NCBI GenBank assembly: GCA_951804985.1
Contig: OX638135.1
Span: 72,259,695-72,323,694, forward strand
Direction: 5' to 3'
From: Dryomyza anilis
Lineage: Eukaryota > Arthropoda > Insecta > Diptera > Dryomyzidae
DNA length: 64,000 bases
Position numbers and translations under genes: made by a program. The notes below the pieces were generated by a model. It did no database searches, was not told the origin of the DNA, and saw nothing but the letters and a program-made list of their open reading frames with translations. Of the stretch, positions 43,755-55,072 are shown in pieces (the stretch's first letter is position 1; each line of letters begins with the position of its first letter).

Positions 43755-44806
43755 CACACAAAAAATTCCTACGGTGATATTAACAAAAATTTGGTCTAAA
43801 TTAACATAATATTTATAAATATACGGTCAACAAGAAATATTTGTTTTATTTACAAATATTTACAATTCCCATTTTTCATTGTTATATTAACAAATGGTCT
43901 TGTTCATTTAATAAAGTACTTTTGTGCTATTAACAAAGTAAATTTGTATGATATAATAATTTATTTTGTTAGATGAACAAATTTATGTTAATCGAGAACA
44001 AATTTATTTTGTTCTATAAACAAATTTGTTTTGTTCAATAAACAAATTTATTTTGTACTATAAACAAATTTATTTTGTTTGAAAAGTATATTTTTTACTA
44101 CGCCTTTATAATAAGGAGAAAAATTTGTGTGTCAAATTCCCTTCTTATTATAAAGTCACGTGTAGACAAAGACCCTCATCTTGGGAGATCCTTGTGATGG
44201 AAAATTGTAAAGTCGTGTCTTGATGGCTTCATATTACACAGTACCGTGCCTTTTTGATTTTAATTCCATCTTCCTCCAAAACAAGGAGCGAAGTGGCTAA
44301 AATCAGCAAATGGCTCTTGAGACTCCTTCAGTATTCCATACAAACTATTTAAAGAGTATTTTTATATTATAATTCTCTAAAACTGCACTACATTTTAATA
44401 ATGCAGTGCAAACGCTAACACAGCAGAACATAATGGAATGAATCGAAGCGTCATGACGTTTTTTTTTTCTCAAAATAAACAAATAGTCCGTTCAGGCAAC
44501 AAATTAGTTTTGTTCGTATAACAGAGCATTATTTAGATTTTAACAAAAACCATTGTAATTTTGACAAAATGCTAAATAATAATGATTTTGTTTTATTAAC
44601 AAGTATATAAAGTTCTTTTTGGTTAAATACACAAATTAAATTTTGTAAGACCTACATGTATTTGTAAATATAACAAGTAATGCCAAATGACTGGTATGTT
44701 TGTGAAAAGAACAAAAAGTTAAAAAATCACTGTTTAATAAACAAAAGCAACAATGAGACATTAACAAATTTTCATTTGTTAGTAATACCACAGAAATTGT
44801 TTGTGT
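43755..44806. mobile_element. TIR element U (ends CACACAAA) in foldback copy C
   Basis: The left end CACACAAAAAATTCC and reversed right end ACACAAACAATTTC are imperfect TIRs. The 3-bp duplication CTA (43752-43754 and 44807-44809) is confirmed by copy A, which has ACTACTTCCAGAG uninterrupted. Near 43980-44090 a ~23-bp unit AACAAATTTATTTTGTTCTA repeats about five times, and a similar TTAACAAAT theme recurs near the right end. A less AT-rich interior (44150-44330) has no recognised gene. Non-autonomous. Confidence 0.75.
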
Positions 44807-45086
44807 CTACTTCCAGAGATACAGTGCTTCAAAGTTACAAAAAAATGGACCAAAAATAACATTTGTATGCACGGATAGAAAAGATTTGTTTGAATATGTT
44901 TGAATGTAATTATAAATTAATACGAAATTATCATACATGTAATTGTTTGTGTCTACTTCCAGTGATACAGTGCTTCAAAGTTACAAAAAATGGGCCAAAA
45001 ATAACATTTGTATGCACGGATTGTAAAGATTTGTTTGAATATGTTTAAATGTAATTAAAAATTAATACGAAATTACCATATATGTA
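44795..45086 (+). repeat. 146-bp tandem duplication
   Basis: AATTGTTTGTGTCTACTTCC occurs at 44795 and 44941, followed by ~140 bp of near-identical sequence (CAGTGCTTCAAAGTTAC, AACATTTGTATGCACGGAT). The unit joins the right tip of U to foldback copy C sequence. The duplication therefore happened after U inserted. Confidence 0.9.
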
Positions 45087-45459
45087 TTAGAATTGAAGTG
45101 TAATTAAATTATAATCGAAATTGAATTTATTTTTGTTCACGTGTAAACATTATTATATTGTCCAGCAGAATCTGTCAAATTTACCATAAATATGTTACAA
45201 TACAAACATAAAATTTTAATTGCATTTGAATAAACTATTTCTTAGCAATTTACTTGGTTAAAACTATGTTTCGAAACACAGAAAATGCTAATCAAATCTA
45301 TATACAACATATGGCCGCAACGCTCGTCTTAATTCGATAATTTATCGACTGACGAAGTTGGAAACGTTGTGCAGCATTTTCTACCGACGCCATCGTTTGA
45401 ACATATTGATGTTTATAAACAATCAAAAAAGAAATTGGATTTAAATAAGTGTATTCTTG
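45087..45459. other. Spacer or left part of V2
   Basis: AT-rich. From about 45385 it matches the right flank of V3 in reverse (TTGGATTTAAATAAGTGTAT compared with 63813-63840). No gene recognised. Confidence 0.4.
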
Positions 45460-46450
45460 CAACATTCTTCTTGTATACGAAGTTGGCACTCGTTGAGCAG
45501 AATTTTCTACCTACGGTCACCGAGTGTCAACTCGGCATTTTCTGTTACATATCATTTGTTGTTCGTTGAGAAAATGTGTTCGCGTCGGTAATAATTTTGT
45601 TATTTGTAAAATAAATAAATATATAAATTGTGTTACAAAAAGTACAAACAGTAACAGAGTATAATATAGTGCAGTATATAATTTCTGAATCTAAAGTGAA
45701 AAAACTACAAATAAAAATATGTGTTTCGATTTTCAACCAGAATTTGTCATGTTTTTTACAAAAGCCTCCGTGAATTCCTTGCCTACGCCATGTGCTGTAC
45801 TGAGATCAACTGTAACTGTACCAAATATAAAGCGAGCCTGGATCGTCTGGTTTAGCTTCTTCTGGTGCAATTGTGCATTCATTGATGCTGTCACTTGTAC
45901 TTGCAGTTTTAAACGAATTATTTGTTTAAGCATTTAAAAATTTAAAAATTTGTATATGAATTCAATTATTATAAATTTCCACTGTGCATGTTTAAAGGTT
46001 TTTAATAAAAATTAATAAAAAAACAATATTTTATTTTTATTTTATTTTCAGGGTTTCTTTCCAAAAACATTTAAATATGATTCTATGCAAACATACTACT
46101 TTTTGAACTGAAACAACTGATATGTTTCACTGGAAACATATTTATATTCAGGTCGTTCAAAATCATGTTTTATTTTGAACATATTTAAGTTTCGGTTAAA
46201 ATATTTATTTTATTTCGATGTAGTAATTATTTTGTTTCCTTTAGAACATACTCTATTCTAAGGGGCAACATTAAAATGTTTCCGGGATATTTAATGTAAG
46301 TCAGAGCTCATTAAAACACTGTTCAAGTCTCAATACGACCCTGTTTACAAATTACTTATCAGTCAATTATATATTATGTTTACATAAAATTCCCAACATA
46401 CATGTTAATGGCTGCAAAATTATGTTTGGGAGAGCCCTTTCTTTTGCAAC
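45460..46450 (-). repeat. Repeat V, copy V2 (reversed)
   Basis: V2 is the reverse of V1, with GAGTTGGCACTCG-like ends, TTGTTGTTCGTTGAGAAAA, and TTTGGGAGAGCCCTTTCTTT at its far end. It carries an extra ~265-bp block (about 46045-46312, CAGGGTTTC...GACCCTG) absent from V1, part of which is also in V3 (49012-49075). Its flanks are foldback copy C, which it splits. Confidence 0.7.
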
Positions 46451-47785
46451 GTGTGGTTGTTAATATTTCAACATCTCTTAAAGAAGATATGCTAGAAACT
46501 CCATTGATGGTTCGTTTTAAAGCTAGTAGAACAAGCTTTTAGAGAAATTAAAATGTTACTTCTAAACTTGAACATGTGGTCAAAATTGATGTCCTTAAAA
46601 AGGACGCTTTTTTAAATTCTGAAAAAAATCACATATTTTGGTTAATTTAATACACATGTTTATGGCAAATTTCAAGATGGTATTTTGATTGCATTATATT
46701 TTAAAAAATAATTTTCTACATTTTTATTTATTTTCATTGAAAAAATATATTTTTTTGCGGTTGTAAAGTTGCAATAACTTATGAATGTATTTCGAACACT
46801 GATTTCTAAAATGATGCCACTTTCATCATATTGACTATAGTTTTTGAGATATTAATTTTGGGGTATATTTTTTACATTTTTCGAAAAATGGTATATATCT
46901 CAAAAACTAGGGACAGTTTGATGAAACTGACGCCATTTTCGAAATCAGAGTTACAAATGCATTAAAAAATTATTGCAAAATTTACATTGGAAAAAAACTT
47001 TTATTTTTCAATACAACAAATTTTAAATTTAGATTTTTTTTTTTAAATATGATGCTATCAGAATACCATCTTGAATTTTGGCATGAACATTTATATTAAA
47101 TCAACCAAATTACACGATTTTTTCAGATTTTTTAAAATGGTCTTTTTTAAAGACATCAATTTTGAAATGCAAGAATAATGACCACGAGTCACATGTTAAA
47201 GTTTAAAATTTACAATTTAATTTTTCTTAAAGCCTATTATATTACCTTTAAAACGAGCCATTAACGAAGTTACTAGCATTTCTACATTAAGAGATATTGA
47301 AATATAAACAACCATACAAAAATGATTTTGTGCCCATTTTTTGTTTTGGAAGTAGAGGTCGAAAAAAAAATAGTTAATGCATAGCTGCCCAAATTTGAAT
47401 GAAATCGAAGAAAAATCCAACCACTTGTCGATTTGGTGTGGAATGGCCCGTACATATTTTTTTTGAAAAAATCGATATAACAAATTGTAAAATTAATCTC
47501 ATTTTAAGAATTGTTAAAAATCAAAGATTGGTTGAAAGCACTAATGAGGTCCTAAAACATCCCCTCCCTCAATTACACAACGGTACTTTGTTTATTCTTC
47601 ATATTAATGTTATTCATATTTTTTGTTATCGTTGTTGAACATTTTTTTTTTGCGATTGAACAAGTTGTCTTTGCCGATGTTCCTTTTACGCCCTATTCAA
47701 GTAAGTACTGCAATTAATTCGAATCGTTATTACAAATTAAATGTGGTTTGTTTATGTTGTGTTTGCGTTTAGAGCAATATCCCAG

Positions 47786-47984
47786 ACATGCCTTACCGAA
47801 ACTGCAACACAAAGACAATATTATATTTTCTCACTCAAACATACATCCCTGCACGGTTAACGATAGATATATGACCCGTAATTTTACTAGTACTGAAAAC
47901 TAATACTTTTGGCGCGTTGATTTGCCACCATTTTTTATTTGTAGGTTATTCATTACGTTTGCAACAGCAGCCGCGACAGCAAAA
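47786..47984. other. Spacer, nothing recognised
   Basis: Mixed-composition DNA after the end of W2 homology. Contains no recognised motif. Confidence 0.35.
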
Positions 47985-48523
47985 GTTTAAAACCGTTTCA
48001 TTTTTAAAACCGAAACCGTAACCGAAACCGTTATACGAAAATCAGAAATAAACCGATATCCAAAACCGATATAAACGGTTTCGGTTTTATACCGGTTTAA
48101 AACGGTTTTTAAAAAAGTACCTATAAATAGAAACAGAAAAACATATTTTATTTTATATAGAAGATTATAACTAAAATGTCATTTAATAAAATTTTGAGTT
48201 CTCAACATTTTTTCAAGGCTAAAGAATGTAAGCATCTTAAAAAAAGGTCTGTGAAGCACTTTTGTAGCGGTAAATAGCTTCAAAAGTGCTTCAAAAGTCG
48301 CTTCAATAAGATAAAATAGACAAAACAATGTTTTTTTCGCTTTTCTTCGCTACGCTAGTTCGTACATCGATTGTGCATATGCACATTATTGTTTTTGTTT
48401 TATGTTTATACATAGTTTTTTTGTTAATTGTACAATCATGAAGTTTACTTAAGTCAAGTTCTATGTGCATTATTTTATTCAACTTATAAAACAAAAAAAT
48501 AATAATATATGAACATTTTCATA
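47985..48523. repeat. Fragments of Z (47985-48225) and X (48226-48523)
   Basis: GTTTAAAACCGTTTCATTTT onward follows element Z for about 240 bp. CTAAAGAATGTAAGCATCTT then begins a ~300-bp match to element X in Y's orientation (GTGAAGCACTTTTG, GTTCGTACATCGATTGTGCA). It runs straight into the assembly gap. The Z/X junction differs from the nested copy, so this is a separate, rearranged pair. Confidence 0.75.
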
Positions 48524-48723
48524 NNNNNNNNNNNNNNNNNNNNNNNNNNNNNNNNNNNNNNNNNNNNNNNNNNNNNNNNNNNNNNNNNNNNNNNNNNNNN
48601 NNNNNNNNNNNNNNNNNNNNNNNNNNNNNNNNNNNNNNNNNNNNNNNNNNNNNNNNNNNNNNNNNNNNNNNNNNNNNNNNNNNNNNNNNNNNNNNNNNNN
48701 NNNNNNNNNNNNNNNNNNNNNNN
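48524..48723. other. Assembly gap (200 N)
   Basis: Exactly 200 unknown bases, the usual size for a gap of unestimated length. The left flank is element X and the right flank is the CCCAAC element. Open frames drawn across it are meaningless. Confidence 0.99.
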
Positions 48724-48999
48724 ACACCTCCTCACACGGTGGAAGGACGCCTGCAGTAAGTAACTGCCCACGATCATTCATAGACCCGATTTTATAGCGA
48801 TTCATAAACGCAATTTACTCGTCTCGATTTATATTTTTACTATCAATCGGACATTTTAATTTTAGTCCACGCAAAGTATACGGAGCACAAAAAACGCTAA
48901 CAGCAAACGGTATGACGCAGATAACTTTTGTAAGAACCTTTAAGTTCCCTGAAAAACGATAGTCGCAAAAATAACAATTCGTATTTTGTTCTAGTTGGG
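48724..48999 (-). mobile_element. CCCAAC TIR element, partial reversed copy
   Basis: This is the reverse complement of about 41462-41865. It shares CCCACGATCATTCATAGACC-like sequence, ATTTTTACTATCAATCGGAC and AGTTCCCTGAAAAACG, and ends in the TIR CTAGTTGGG at 48999. The missing part is in or beyond the gap. Confidence 0.8.
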
Positions 49000-49008
49000 A
49001 GACTTGTA

Positions 49009-49409
49009 TTGAGACTTGAACAGTGTTGTAATATATAAATACATATATAAATATTTTTGGAAAGAAATACTGAAAATAAAATAATAATTAAATTTGTTTT
49101 TTTTATTAATTTTTATTAAAAATCTTTAAACATGTACAGTGCGAATTATAGGTAAAATGAAAAATGCCAAATTCTGTTAGAAAATAGAAACACTTATTTT
49201 TTATTTGTGGTTTTTTACACATTCGTTTTAGAAATTATATACTGCACTATTAAATTATATATTATACTTGTTAATATTTGTACTTTTGGTAACACAATTT
49301 ATATATTTATTTGATTTACAAATTACAAAATTATTACCGATACGAACACGTTTTCTCAACGAACAACAAAAGACACGTACGCAAAAAATGCTGGTTAGCG
49401 AGTGTCAAC
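49009..49409 (+). repeat. Repeat V, copy V3, left part
   Basis: It matches V1 from about AAATTTGTTTTTTTTATTAA through ATTACCGATACGAACACG to AGTGTCAAC at 49409. The rest of V3 continues at 63651, after the 14.2-kb hAT-like insertion. Confidence 0.8.
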
Positions 49410-49448
49410 CAGGGTTGGGCGAGATTGTTTACAATGGTAGATTACACG

Positions 49449-49535
49449 ATTGTCTACATGTAGACAATTACATGTACACAATCTCTAAAATACATGTAGA
49501 CAATGTATACTATCTACACAATGTATACAATTCAT
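49449..49535. repeat. Left subterminal palindromic repeats of the hAT-like element
   Basis: ATTGTCTACATGTAGACAAT (49449-49468) is a perfect 20-bp palindrome. Further half-sites (ACATGTAGACAATG, ATCTACACAATGTATAC) follow. Similar half-sites are arrayed at 63505-63605 near the other end. Repeats of this kind are often transposase-binding sites. Confidence 0.85.
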
Positions 49536-49598
49536 AAATATTTGTATTTTGTAGTGATTTATTGAGTAACGAATTAATTTCTATATATAAATAATATT

Positions 49599-49669
<71 letters not shown>

Positions 49670-49684
49670 CACAATAATAATAAT
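49536..49684. repeat. hAT interior and (TA)n tract
   Basis: AT-rich element interior to 49600, then a nearly pure TA run (49604-49663), then ACAATAATAATAATAGG, which looks like the tail of the following minus-strand SINE. Confidence 0.7.
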
Positions 49685-49858
49685 AGGTTGGAACTACAGT
49701 CCTATAAGAACTTAGGCCGAGCTCTCTCACCATTTTGAGCTGTGCGTGTTATATTTTTACTCAAAGTGGTGGGACAGTTTATTGTCGAATCCGAACGGCG
49801 GGTGAGAGCTTTTCGTAGGCAATGTTTTACTCTCGTAGGTTTGCCATTTACTGCCGAG

Positions 49859-49862
<4 letters not shown>
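49685..49862 (-). mobile_element. SINE, 5'-truncated copy
   Basis: It matches 20780-20965 of the full SINE (CTACAGTCCT, CTCTCTCACCATTTTGAGCT, GGCGGGTGAGAGCTTTTC, GGTTTGCCATTTACTG). It stops at GAGAGGTA, so the tRNA-like head is missing and a long (TA)n tract begins there instead. Confidence 0.88.
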
Positions 49863-49926
<64 letters not shown>

Positions 49927-49945
49927 AAATATATATATATTTATA

Positions 49946-49994
<49 letters not shown>
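49863..49994. repeat. (TA)n tract at the 5' border of the R1-clade LINE
   Basis: About 130 bp of TA repeats with a few interruptions (TATAAATATA, TTTATATC). It borders the LINE directly, and a matching tract lies at the LINE's 3' end. Confidence 0.95.
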
Positions 49995-49996
<2 letters not shown>

Positions 49997-50094
49997 AACA
50001 AAAACATAACAAAGAAAGTGAAAAAGAGAAAGAAGGTAATGGTCTTGAAACTTATTTATGAGGAAGTCAATGATCGCGATCGCCCCCTGCAGCG

Positions 50095-51416
50095 GTGCCA
50101 ACCAGAGAAGCGGCGACTGATGGAGCAGTGGGCAATAGTGATGTTGTAGAAACCCTACTTGGCAGATGCCCGGTGATTATAAACGCAGCGATAGCTGGGA
50201 CGAACCATGGTAAGTCTGAAAAGAATTTCGTAAAATTAGGCGGCAAGATCAACGAGCTGGTCGATTTTCTTTATGGACGCACCAATGTTCATAAGGGAAT
50301 CGTTGCGTGCGCGCGGGAAATACAGGCGATGTTCATGCAAATTGCAGATGACTTAAATTGTGGGCCTTCGAATACCCACAAGGAAGTCCTGGTTAACGAG
50401 GTTATACCAACCGTTAGACTCACGGGAACTCCAAAGCGGAGAAGCGACCCCCTTAGTCCAAAAGGCAACAAGCCAAAGAAGATGAAGGAAACAAGTCCAC
50501 AGAAGATGGTAAAAGATGACATACCTAGTAAAACAACTGGCAGAACATCGAGGGACAAGCCAGATGAAGCTAAGGATGAGTCAAACTCTAAATGGGTAGA
50601 AGTGGGCCCCAAACCAAAGAAAAGAAAGCGGCCTGCCCCAAAGCGTTCTGTCCGAAGGAAGCCTGCCCGTCCGGACGCCCTTGTCATCCAGACTTGTGGA
50701 AAAACGTCGTATGCTGACATACTCCGAAAAGTTAATAGTGATCCCAAATTAGAAATTCTTGTTCAAAACGTCAGGAATATCCGCAAACCAGCGAAAGGCG
50801 AATTGCTCCTGGAGCTTAATAAACCTGTCCACCAGAATACATGTGAATTCAGGCATACTATCGATGAGGTCACTATCACATGAAGTGGTTACTGAGCTCA
50901 AAGATATTGGCGAGGTTACATCTAAAGAAGAGGTTTACGGGGCACTTATAAAACAAGACGAGATGTTTAAAATGCTGCAGATGTCAGCAATGAAATCGTT
51001 GAGGAAAGCCTATGGCGGCACGCAAAAGGGCAATTGTTGGATTGAATGCTGACTTGGCAACTCACCTTGTAAAGGCTGCGAAGAAACGTATTGGATGTGT
51101 CGTAAGTCGAATTCGCAAAAGAATACAACCAAGAAGATGCTTGGACTTTGGGCATTTAGCAACAAATTGTAAGAGCCCAAATGACTACTCCAATAATTGC
51201 ATACGGTGTGGTGAAGACGGACTCAAGATAAAGACGTGTGTGAAAAACCCGTTGAATCTCAATCATTGCCGAGCAGCCCAGGATCTCCTCAAACAGAGTG
51301 TGCGTGAGTTGTACAGCAGTGAGCCGCACAGCAACGTTGATACAAGTAGGTGGGTGGCAGTTGCAATACATCAGCAATATGGTCCGTCAACAATAGAGTA
51401 CTGCAGGACACAATGA
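50095..51416 (+). pseudogene. R1-clade ORF1 (gag-like nucleic acid chaperone)
   Basis: ORF1 protein packages LINE RNA. The first frame (to 50883, ~262 codons) holds FVKLGGKINELVDFLYGRTN, then a Lys/Arg/Pro-rich basic stretch (PKKMKET, PKPKKRKRPAPKRSVR) and TSYADILRKV. The RNA-binding part then shifts to a frame with SLSHEVVTELKDIGEV and a third from 51012. The last carries worn CCHC knuckles: CLDFGHLATNC (one Cys lost) and CIRCGEDGLKIKTC (no His). Frame changes lie near 50830 and 51020. The stop overlaps an ATG at 51414 as ATGA, as is common between LINE ORFs. The start is uncertain because the upstream region has no clear in-frame ATG. Confidence 0.82.
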
Positions 51417-51436
51417 AAACCCAACAAGGTGGCTTT

Positions 51437-52019
51437 TGTTAAGAGTCAGTGTTATGACAGTCACTCTTATCGTGGCAGTTCATTGATATTTTCTTAGTGG
51501 GTATTTGCTCTTGCTAAATATCAATTACTATCTTTTAAAATAATAATATCAATTGAATTATTTTTGTTGTTAAAACAAAAAGTGAATGATGTTGGTTTGA
51601 TGACCCACTAAATTGTCGTTGCCAAAATAAGCGTCGACAATGTTGTTAGTCAGCAATTGTAACTATAAACCAAATTCGCAGCAGCGTCAAGTTGCTAGCT
51701 TGAAGAAAATAAGCACGTGGTTCAATTTGTTTGTAAACAAAGATGACTTCAATTCAATGACTTTGCCCAATTATTTTTCTAGGCTGAAGCAGCAAAAGAC
51801 AGTAGAAAAGTAGCATTGAAACTTAGATTAAGTATTAGTATATAAGCTATAGTTATTTAGTTTTTAAGTTAGTTCTTATTAAATTAAGAAGTTAGTTCAT
51901 AAGTTGAACAGAAAAAAAAAGAAATAAAAAGTTATATCAAAAGAATGAACTGGAAATTAAGTAAGTGTTGTTATTCATTAGATGTCTTGTTTTAGGTGAT
52001 GAAATAGGGACATTTAACA
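51437..52019 (+). repeat. Gyp2 5' LTR
   Basis: It runs TGTTAAGAGTCAG...GGGACATTTAACA. It aligns with the 3' LTR from CTAAATATCAATTACTATC to the end, but lacks ~170 bp present there (between ATGACTTTGC and TTTCTAGGCTG). TATAAGCTATAGTTATTTAG and AAGAAATAAAAAG near 51840 and 51925 are plausible promoter and polyadenylation regions. Confidence 0.92.
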
Positions 52020-52020
52020 T

Positions 52021-52033
52021 TGGCGCAGCCGGT
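52021..52033 (+). promoter_or_regulatory. Gyp2 primer-binding site
   Basis: TGGCGCAGCCGGT starts 1 nt after the LTR and is identical to that of Gyp1. Confidence 0.8.
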
Positions 52034-52424
52034 TTTAGAACCAAAAACAACCGCTCTAGATGGAAGATAAAAAAATTTTAAAGATATTTTTTAACATAAA
52101 TAGTCAATAATTTAAATAAAATCTAATTTTGGTAATTTAAATAATTTTGTTGGAAATGAAATCTTAACTGATATTTTTAATGGAAGCCCTACAATGAAAA
52201 TTAAAAAAAACACAACATGTAACAACAAAATTAAATGGATAAATTGGACGAAATAAAATATATCGTATTGTAGTGAGTATTGAGGAAAACAATGAAAACA
52301 TGGTGTAAACAAATAATAAAATTTTTAAATAAATAAGGAAAATCTGTCGAGAAAAATCTGAAGTTAAATAGAAATTCACTAGTGATACCAGTAATATTGA
52401 GAAAGTTAATTTCCTAGATTTTAA
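52034..52424 (+). other. Gyp2 leader
   Basis: AT-rich untranslated leader. The minus-strand open frames here show no motif. Confidence 0.4.
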
Positions 52425-53338
52425 AATGAGTATCCAGCATATTGCAAAGACCGTGAACCATTTGGTTCGGATGTTCTCAGGCACGGATTCCAATGATCGG
52501 CCCTTGAAGTATGTAGATTCATAGAAGGATGTGATTTAGCGGTAAAGGCTACGAAGGAAACTGTGTAACAAGAATTTATATCATGTGTTAAGTTAAGAAT
52601 GTATGGAGACGCATTTTAACAAGTTAACGGAATTCAATTTAGCAGATTAGATGAATTATATACTCTAATAAAGCGAACATATCTTAAAACCATAACATTA
52701 GACTCAGTGATAAATGATATAAATCATGCCTATCAAAGATCCACGGAAGAAATTAGACCTTTTGCAAGACGCCTAAATGTCCTGAAAACAAAGGCGGTGG
52801 AATTAATAAAAGAAAAATATAACGGCACAGGGGACGAGGCAATGTTAATAGAACTGGACAAATCCACATTAAAGACTTTTAAAGTAGGTCTTAAAGACAG
52901 CACACTAAAATACACATGCTAAATAATAAGTCAAACTCACTACATTCACTGATAGAGGAAGCAGGAGAAACGTTGGAGATAATACAAAGTGGGCGTGTAA
53001 TAGAAACAATACAGAATGCCCCAGAGGTGCACTATAACAGGGCCTCACAAATAACATGCGAAAAAATTGTTATAGGAAACAATAGTGGATCATTTGGGCA
53101 CGAAATGCTCGCAAACGAAAGGGATAAAGTTGTTCCAACATGTTTATTTTGCGGGAATGACGGACATACGAGGGACGAATATATCAGTCGGAAAAACATG
53201 CCTTACTGTCAAGAATGTGGCAATTACGGCCACGAAACGAGCCTTAGATGTGCAAATAATGAACCGGAGGCGGAACCGGAGCAAAACTATACGCGTATAC
53301 AACAAACAATAAATTACGATTACAATGATGGCTACTAG
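52425..53338 (+). pseudogene. Gyp2 gag with zinc knuckles
   Basis: ATG at 52425 opens MSIQHIAKTVNHLVRMF, broken by stops near 52522-52640. From 52707 the capsid-like frame reads NDINHAYQRSTEEIRPFARR and LIELDKSTLKTFKVGLKDS. After a further shift the frame from 52916 carries CLFCGNDGHTRDEY (fourth knuckle residue Cys changed to Tyr) and CQECGNYGHETSLRC. The layout equals that of Gyp1. Gag forms the particle and binds RNA. Confidence 0.85.
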
Positions 53339-53700
53339 AATAATACGCAAGCCAATCATAGGAATAATAATGTTCGAAGATATAATAACAACAATAATTG
53401 GGTTTATCATAATGAAAATAGAAATAATAATTATAATAACAATAACAATAATAATAATTATCGGAATAATAACCGTAATTATAATAATAACAATTAAAAT
53501 AATTTCAATAAAAACAATAATAATGGAAATAGATATAGTAATTATCGGAATAATAGTAGTACTAATAATAATAATAATAATGGGAATAGTAGTAATAATA
53601 ATTATAATAATAATAATAATCAGGATTTAAATAAATGCAAGAATTGGGCATACGTTAGAAAACTGTTATGCGAAGAGAGATTTTGAGTCTACCAGCAACC
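53339..53700 (+). pseudogene. Gyp2 Asn-rich gag tail and third knuckle
   Basis: After the stop at 53336, one frame reads as an AAT-encoded polyasparagine tract interspersed with Tyr, Arg and Gly (53340-53630). It continues with a worn knuckle, GHTLENCYAKRDF, one frame over near 53650. The isoleucine-rich open frame at 53325-53630 is the same repeat read in the wrong frame. A low-complexity Asn tract of this type is not seen in Gyp1. Confidence 0.6.
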
Positions 53701-53809
53701 GGGTAAACTGTTAGGGGCCCAGAATAGGCCAATAATCTGGGAACCCAAGACAAATTGCGAAATCAGGACAAAGAAGATAGGAATTGTGAATCAGACGCCG
53801 TGAGCGGCA

Positions 53810-55072
53810 GTGGATACGTTCGCTATCAATGGTAGGAAAATAGTAGATAATTTTATTTCACTAATTGTATTAACGTTGAACGTTTTCGGTATAGTAGCAT
53901 TAACAGCAAAAAATAATGTGTATGATTGCATAATAAATAGGATATGTATAGAAGAAAATAAGAAGATATTAAATGATCTGATTACTTCAGGAATTGATAG
54001 TATAAATAAAAATATTAGTAAATATATTGAAAATATTAAGGAATTAAAATTAAGTTTATATACAAAATCAAAGAAAAATCGCATTATTTATAGCAGACAT
54101 GGGGAATTCAGACAGATATCAAAATTAAATGATATCTTTATAGAAATTCCTTGTAAGGAAGCGAAAAATGGGAAACTAATATTACTCGTAGATTCTGGTG
54201 CAGACTCTAGCTTGGTAAAGTGGAGTGCATTTGATAATAAACTAGAGAGAAATTTAAAAGACAGAAAAGATTTGAGCGGAGCATTTGGGGGACATGTGAC
54301 CACAAGTGACCACGGATCAATTGAAATTCACCAAATGGAACATAGAAGGCTCAGTCTGACGTTACATACAATAATGCAGGATCTGGGAGTTCCGGCAGAC
54401 GGTTTACTTGGACGAGACAATCTATGGAACCACGCAATCATCAATGCAGTGGAAAAGGGATTAACCTTTATAGACAGAAACAAAAATAAAATTGTAATAC
54501 TACCACTCAGATCACTAGATGAAATAAATAAAATATTATACAGTGAAGAAATAAAAATAACAGCAAGATCTAAAGGTATCGCCAGATTACCACTACGAAC
54601 CAAGATCCCCGTAGTAATAATTCAAAAACAAGAAATTTCGCCAGGAGTTTATATCGGAGAAACCATATCAAATGTGAGAAAAAATAGTATTTACGTTTCA
54701 GTGTTAAACTCAACAGAAAAAGATATAATATTGAATAAGAACATTCAGCTCAAATTTTCAAATTATAATAAATTTATGGAACCAGTGAGTGACACAATGA
54801 ATAGCGTACAAATCATAAACATACGACACAGAATATGCAAACTATTTGACTCATTAAAATTGGATCCAAATGCAAATGTTGAAGAGAAGGCATCCATAGA
54901 AAAAATATGTGCGTCATACCATGATGTATTTCTGTTAGAGGGGGATGAGCTATCGTATACACCTATTTTAAAACATGAAATCCCCACAATAGACGGCCAA
55001 CCTCCGATTAACCGAAAAAATATAAATTACCACATATTCACCGAGAAGAAATCAACAAACAGAAGTTATTAG
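53810..55072 (+). pseudogene. Gyp2 aspartic protease and RT N-terminus
   Basis: This 420-codon frame is the longest in the window. It opens with a hydrophobic stretch (FISLIVLTLNVFGIVALTA) and a charged helix. Protease follows with KLILLVDSGADSSLV (catalytic DSG near residue 130) and DGLLGRDNLWN. The end has YHDVFLLEGDELSYTPIL, the conserved lead into RT. It aligns with Gyp1 16593-17438 throughout, but extends further upstream. A frameshift near 55015 separates it from the RT. Confidence 0.9.

Larger units (their letters stand above)
43628..47455. mobile_element. Foldback-type element GGGCCATTCCAC, copy C, split by U and V2
   Basis: The left tip GCCATTCAACACCAAATCGA (43629) and right tip GTGTGGAATGGCCC (near 47450) match copies A and B. 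Its own DNA is 43628-43754, 44807 to about 45085, and about 46450-47455, carrying CAGAGATACAGTG, GATGGTTCGTTTTAAAGCT and AACATGTGG. It interrupts W2, and W1 has no insertion at the matching point (near 39135). Confidence 0.75.
40650..47785 (+). repeat. Repeat W, copy W2, split by two insertions
   Basis: W2 is 40650-41461, 42351-43627 and 47456-47785. It parallels W1 (TTTGCTTCATAT, CTCCTGTGTGCGATGAG, GTCACGGTTG, TTTATTGTATTAC and, at the right end, TGGTTTGTTTATGTTGTGTT). It lacks the X and 37228-37376 insertions and so documents their empty sites. Its own insertions are the CCCAAC element and foldback copy C. Non-coding. Confidence 0.75.

Noticed and set aside
48479..48805. Frames across the N run
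   Set aside because: They consist mostly of unknown bases.
49702..50149. Long Tyr-Ile repeat frames
   Set aside because: Translation of (TA)n microsatellite DNA.
50289..50747. 152-codon minus-strand frame
   Set aside because: Mirror of R1-clade ORF1.
53325..53630. 101-codon isoleucine-rich frame
   Set aside because: It is the wrong-frame reading of the Asn-rich AAT tract of Gyp2 gag.
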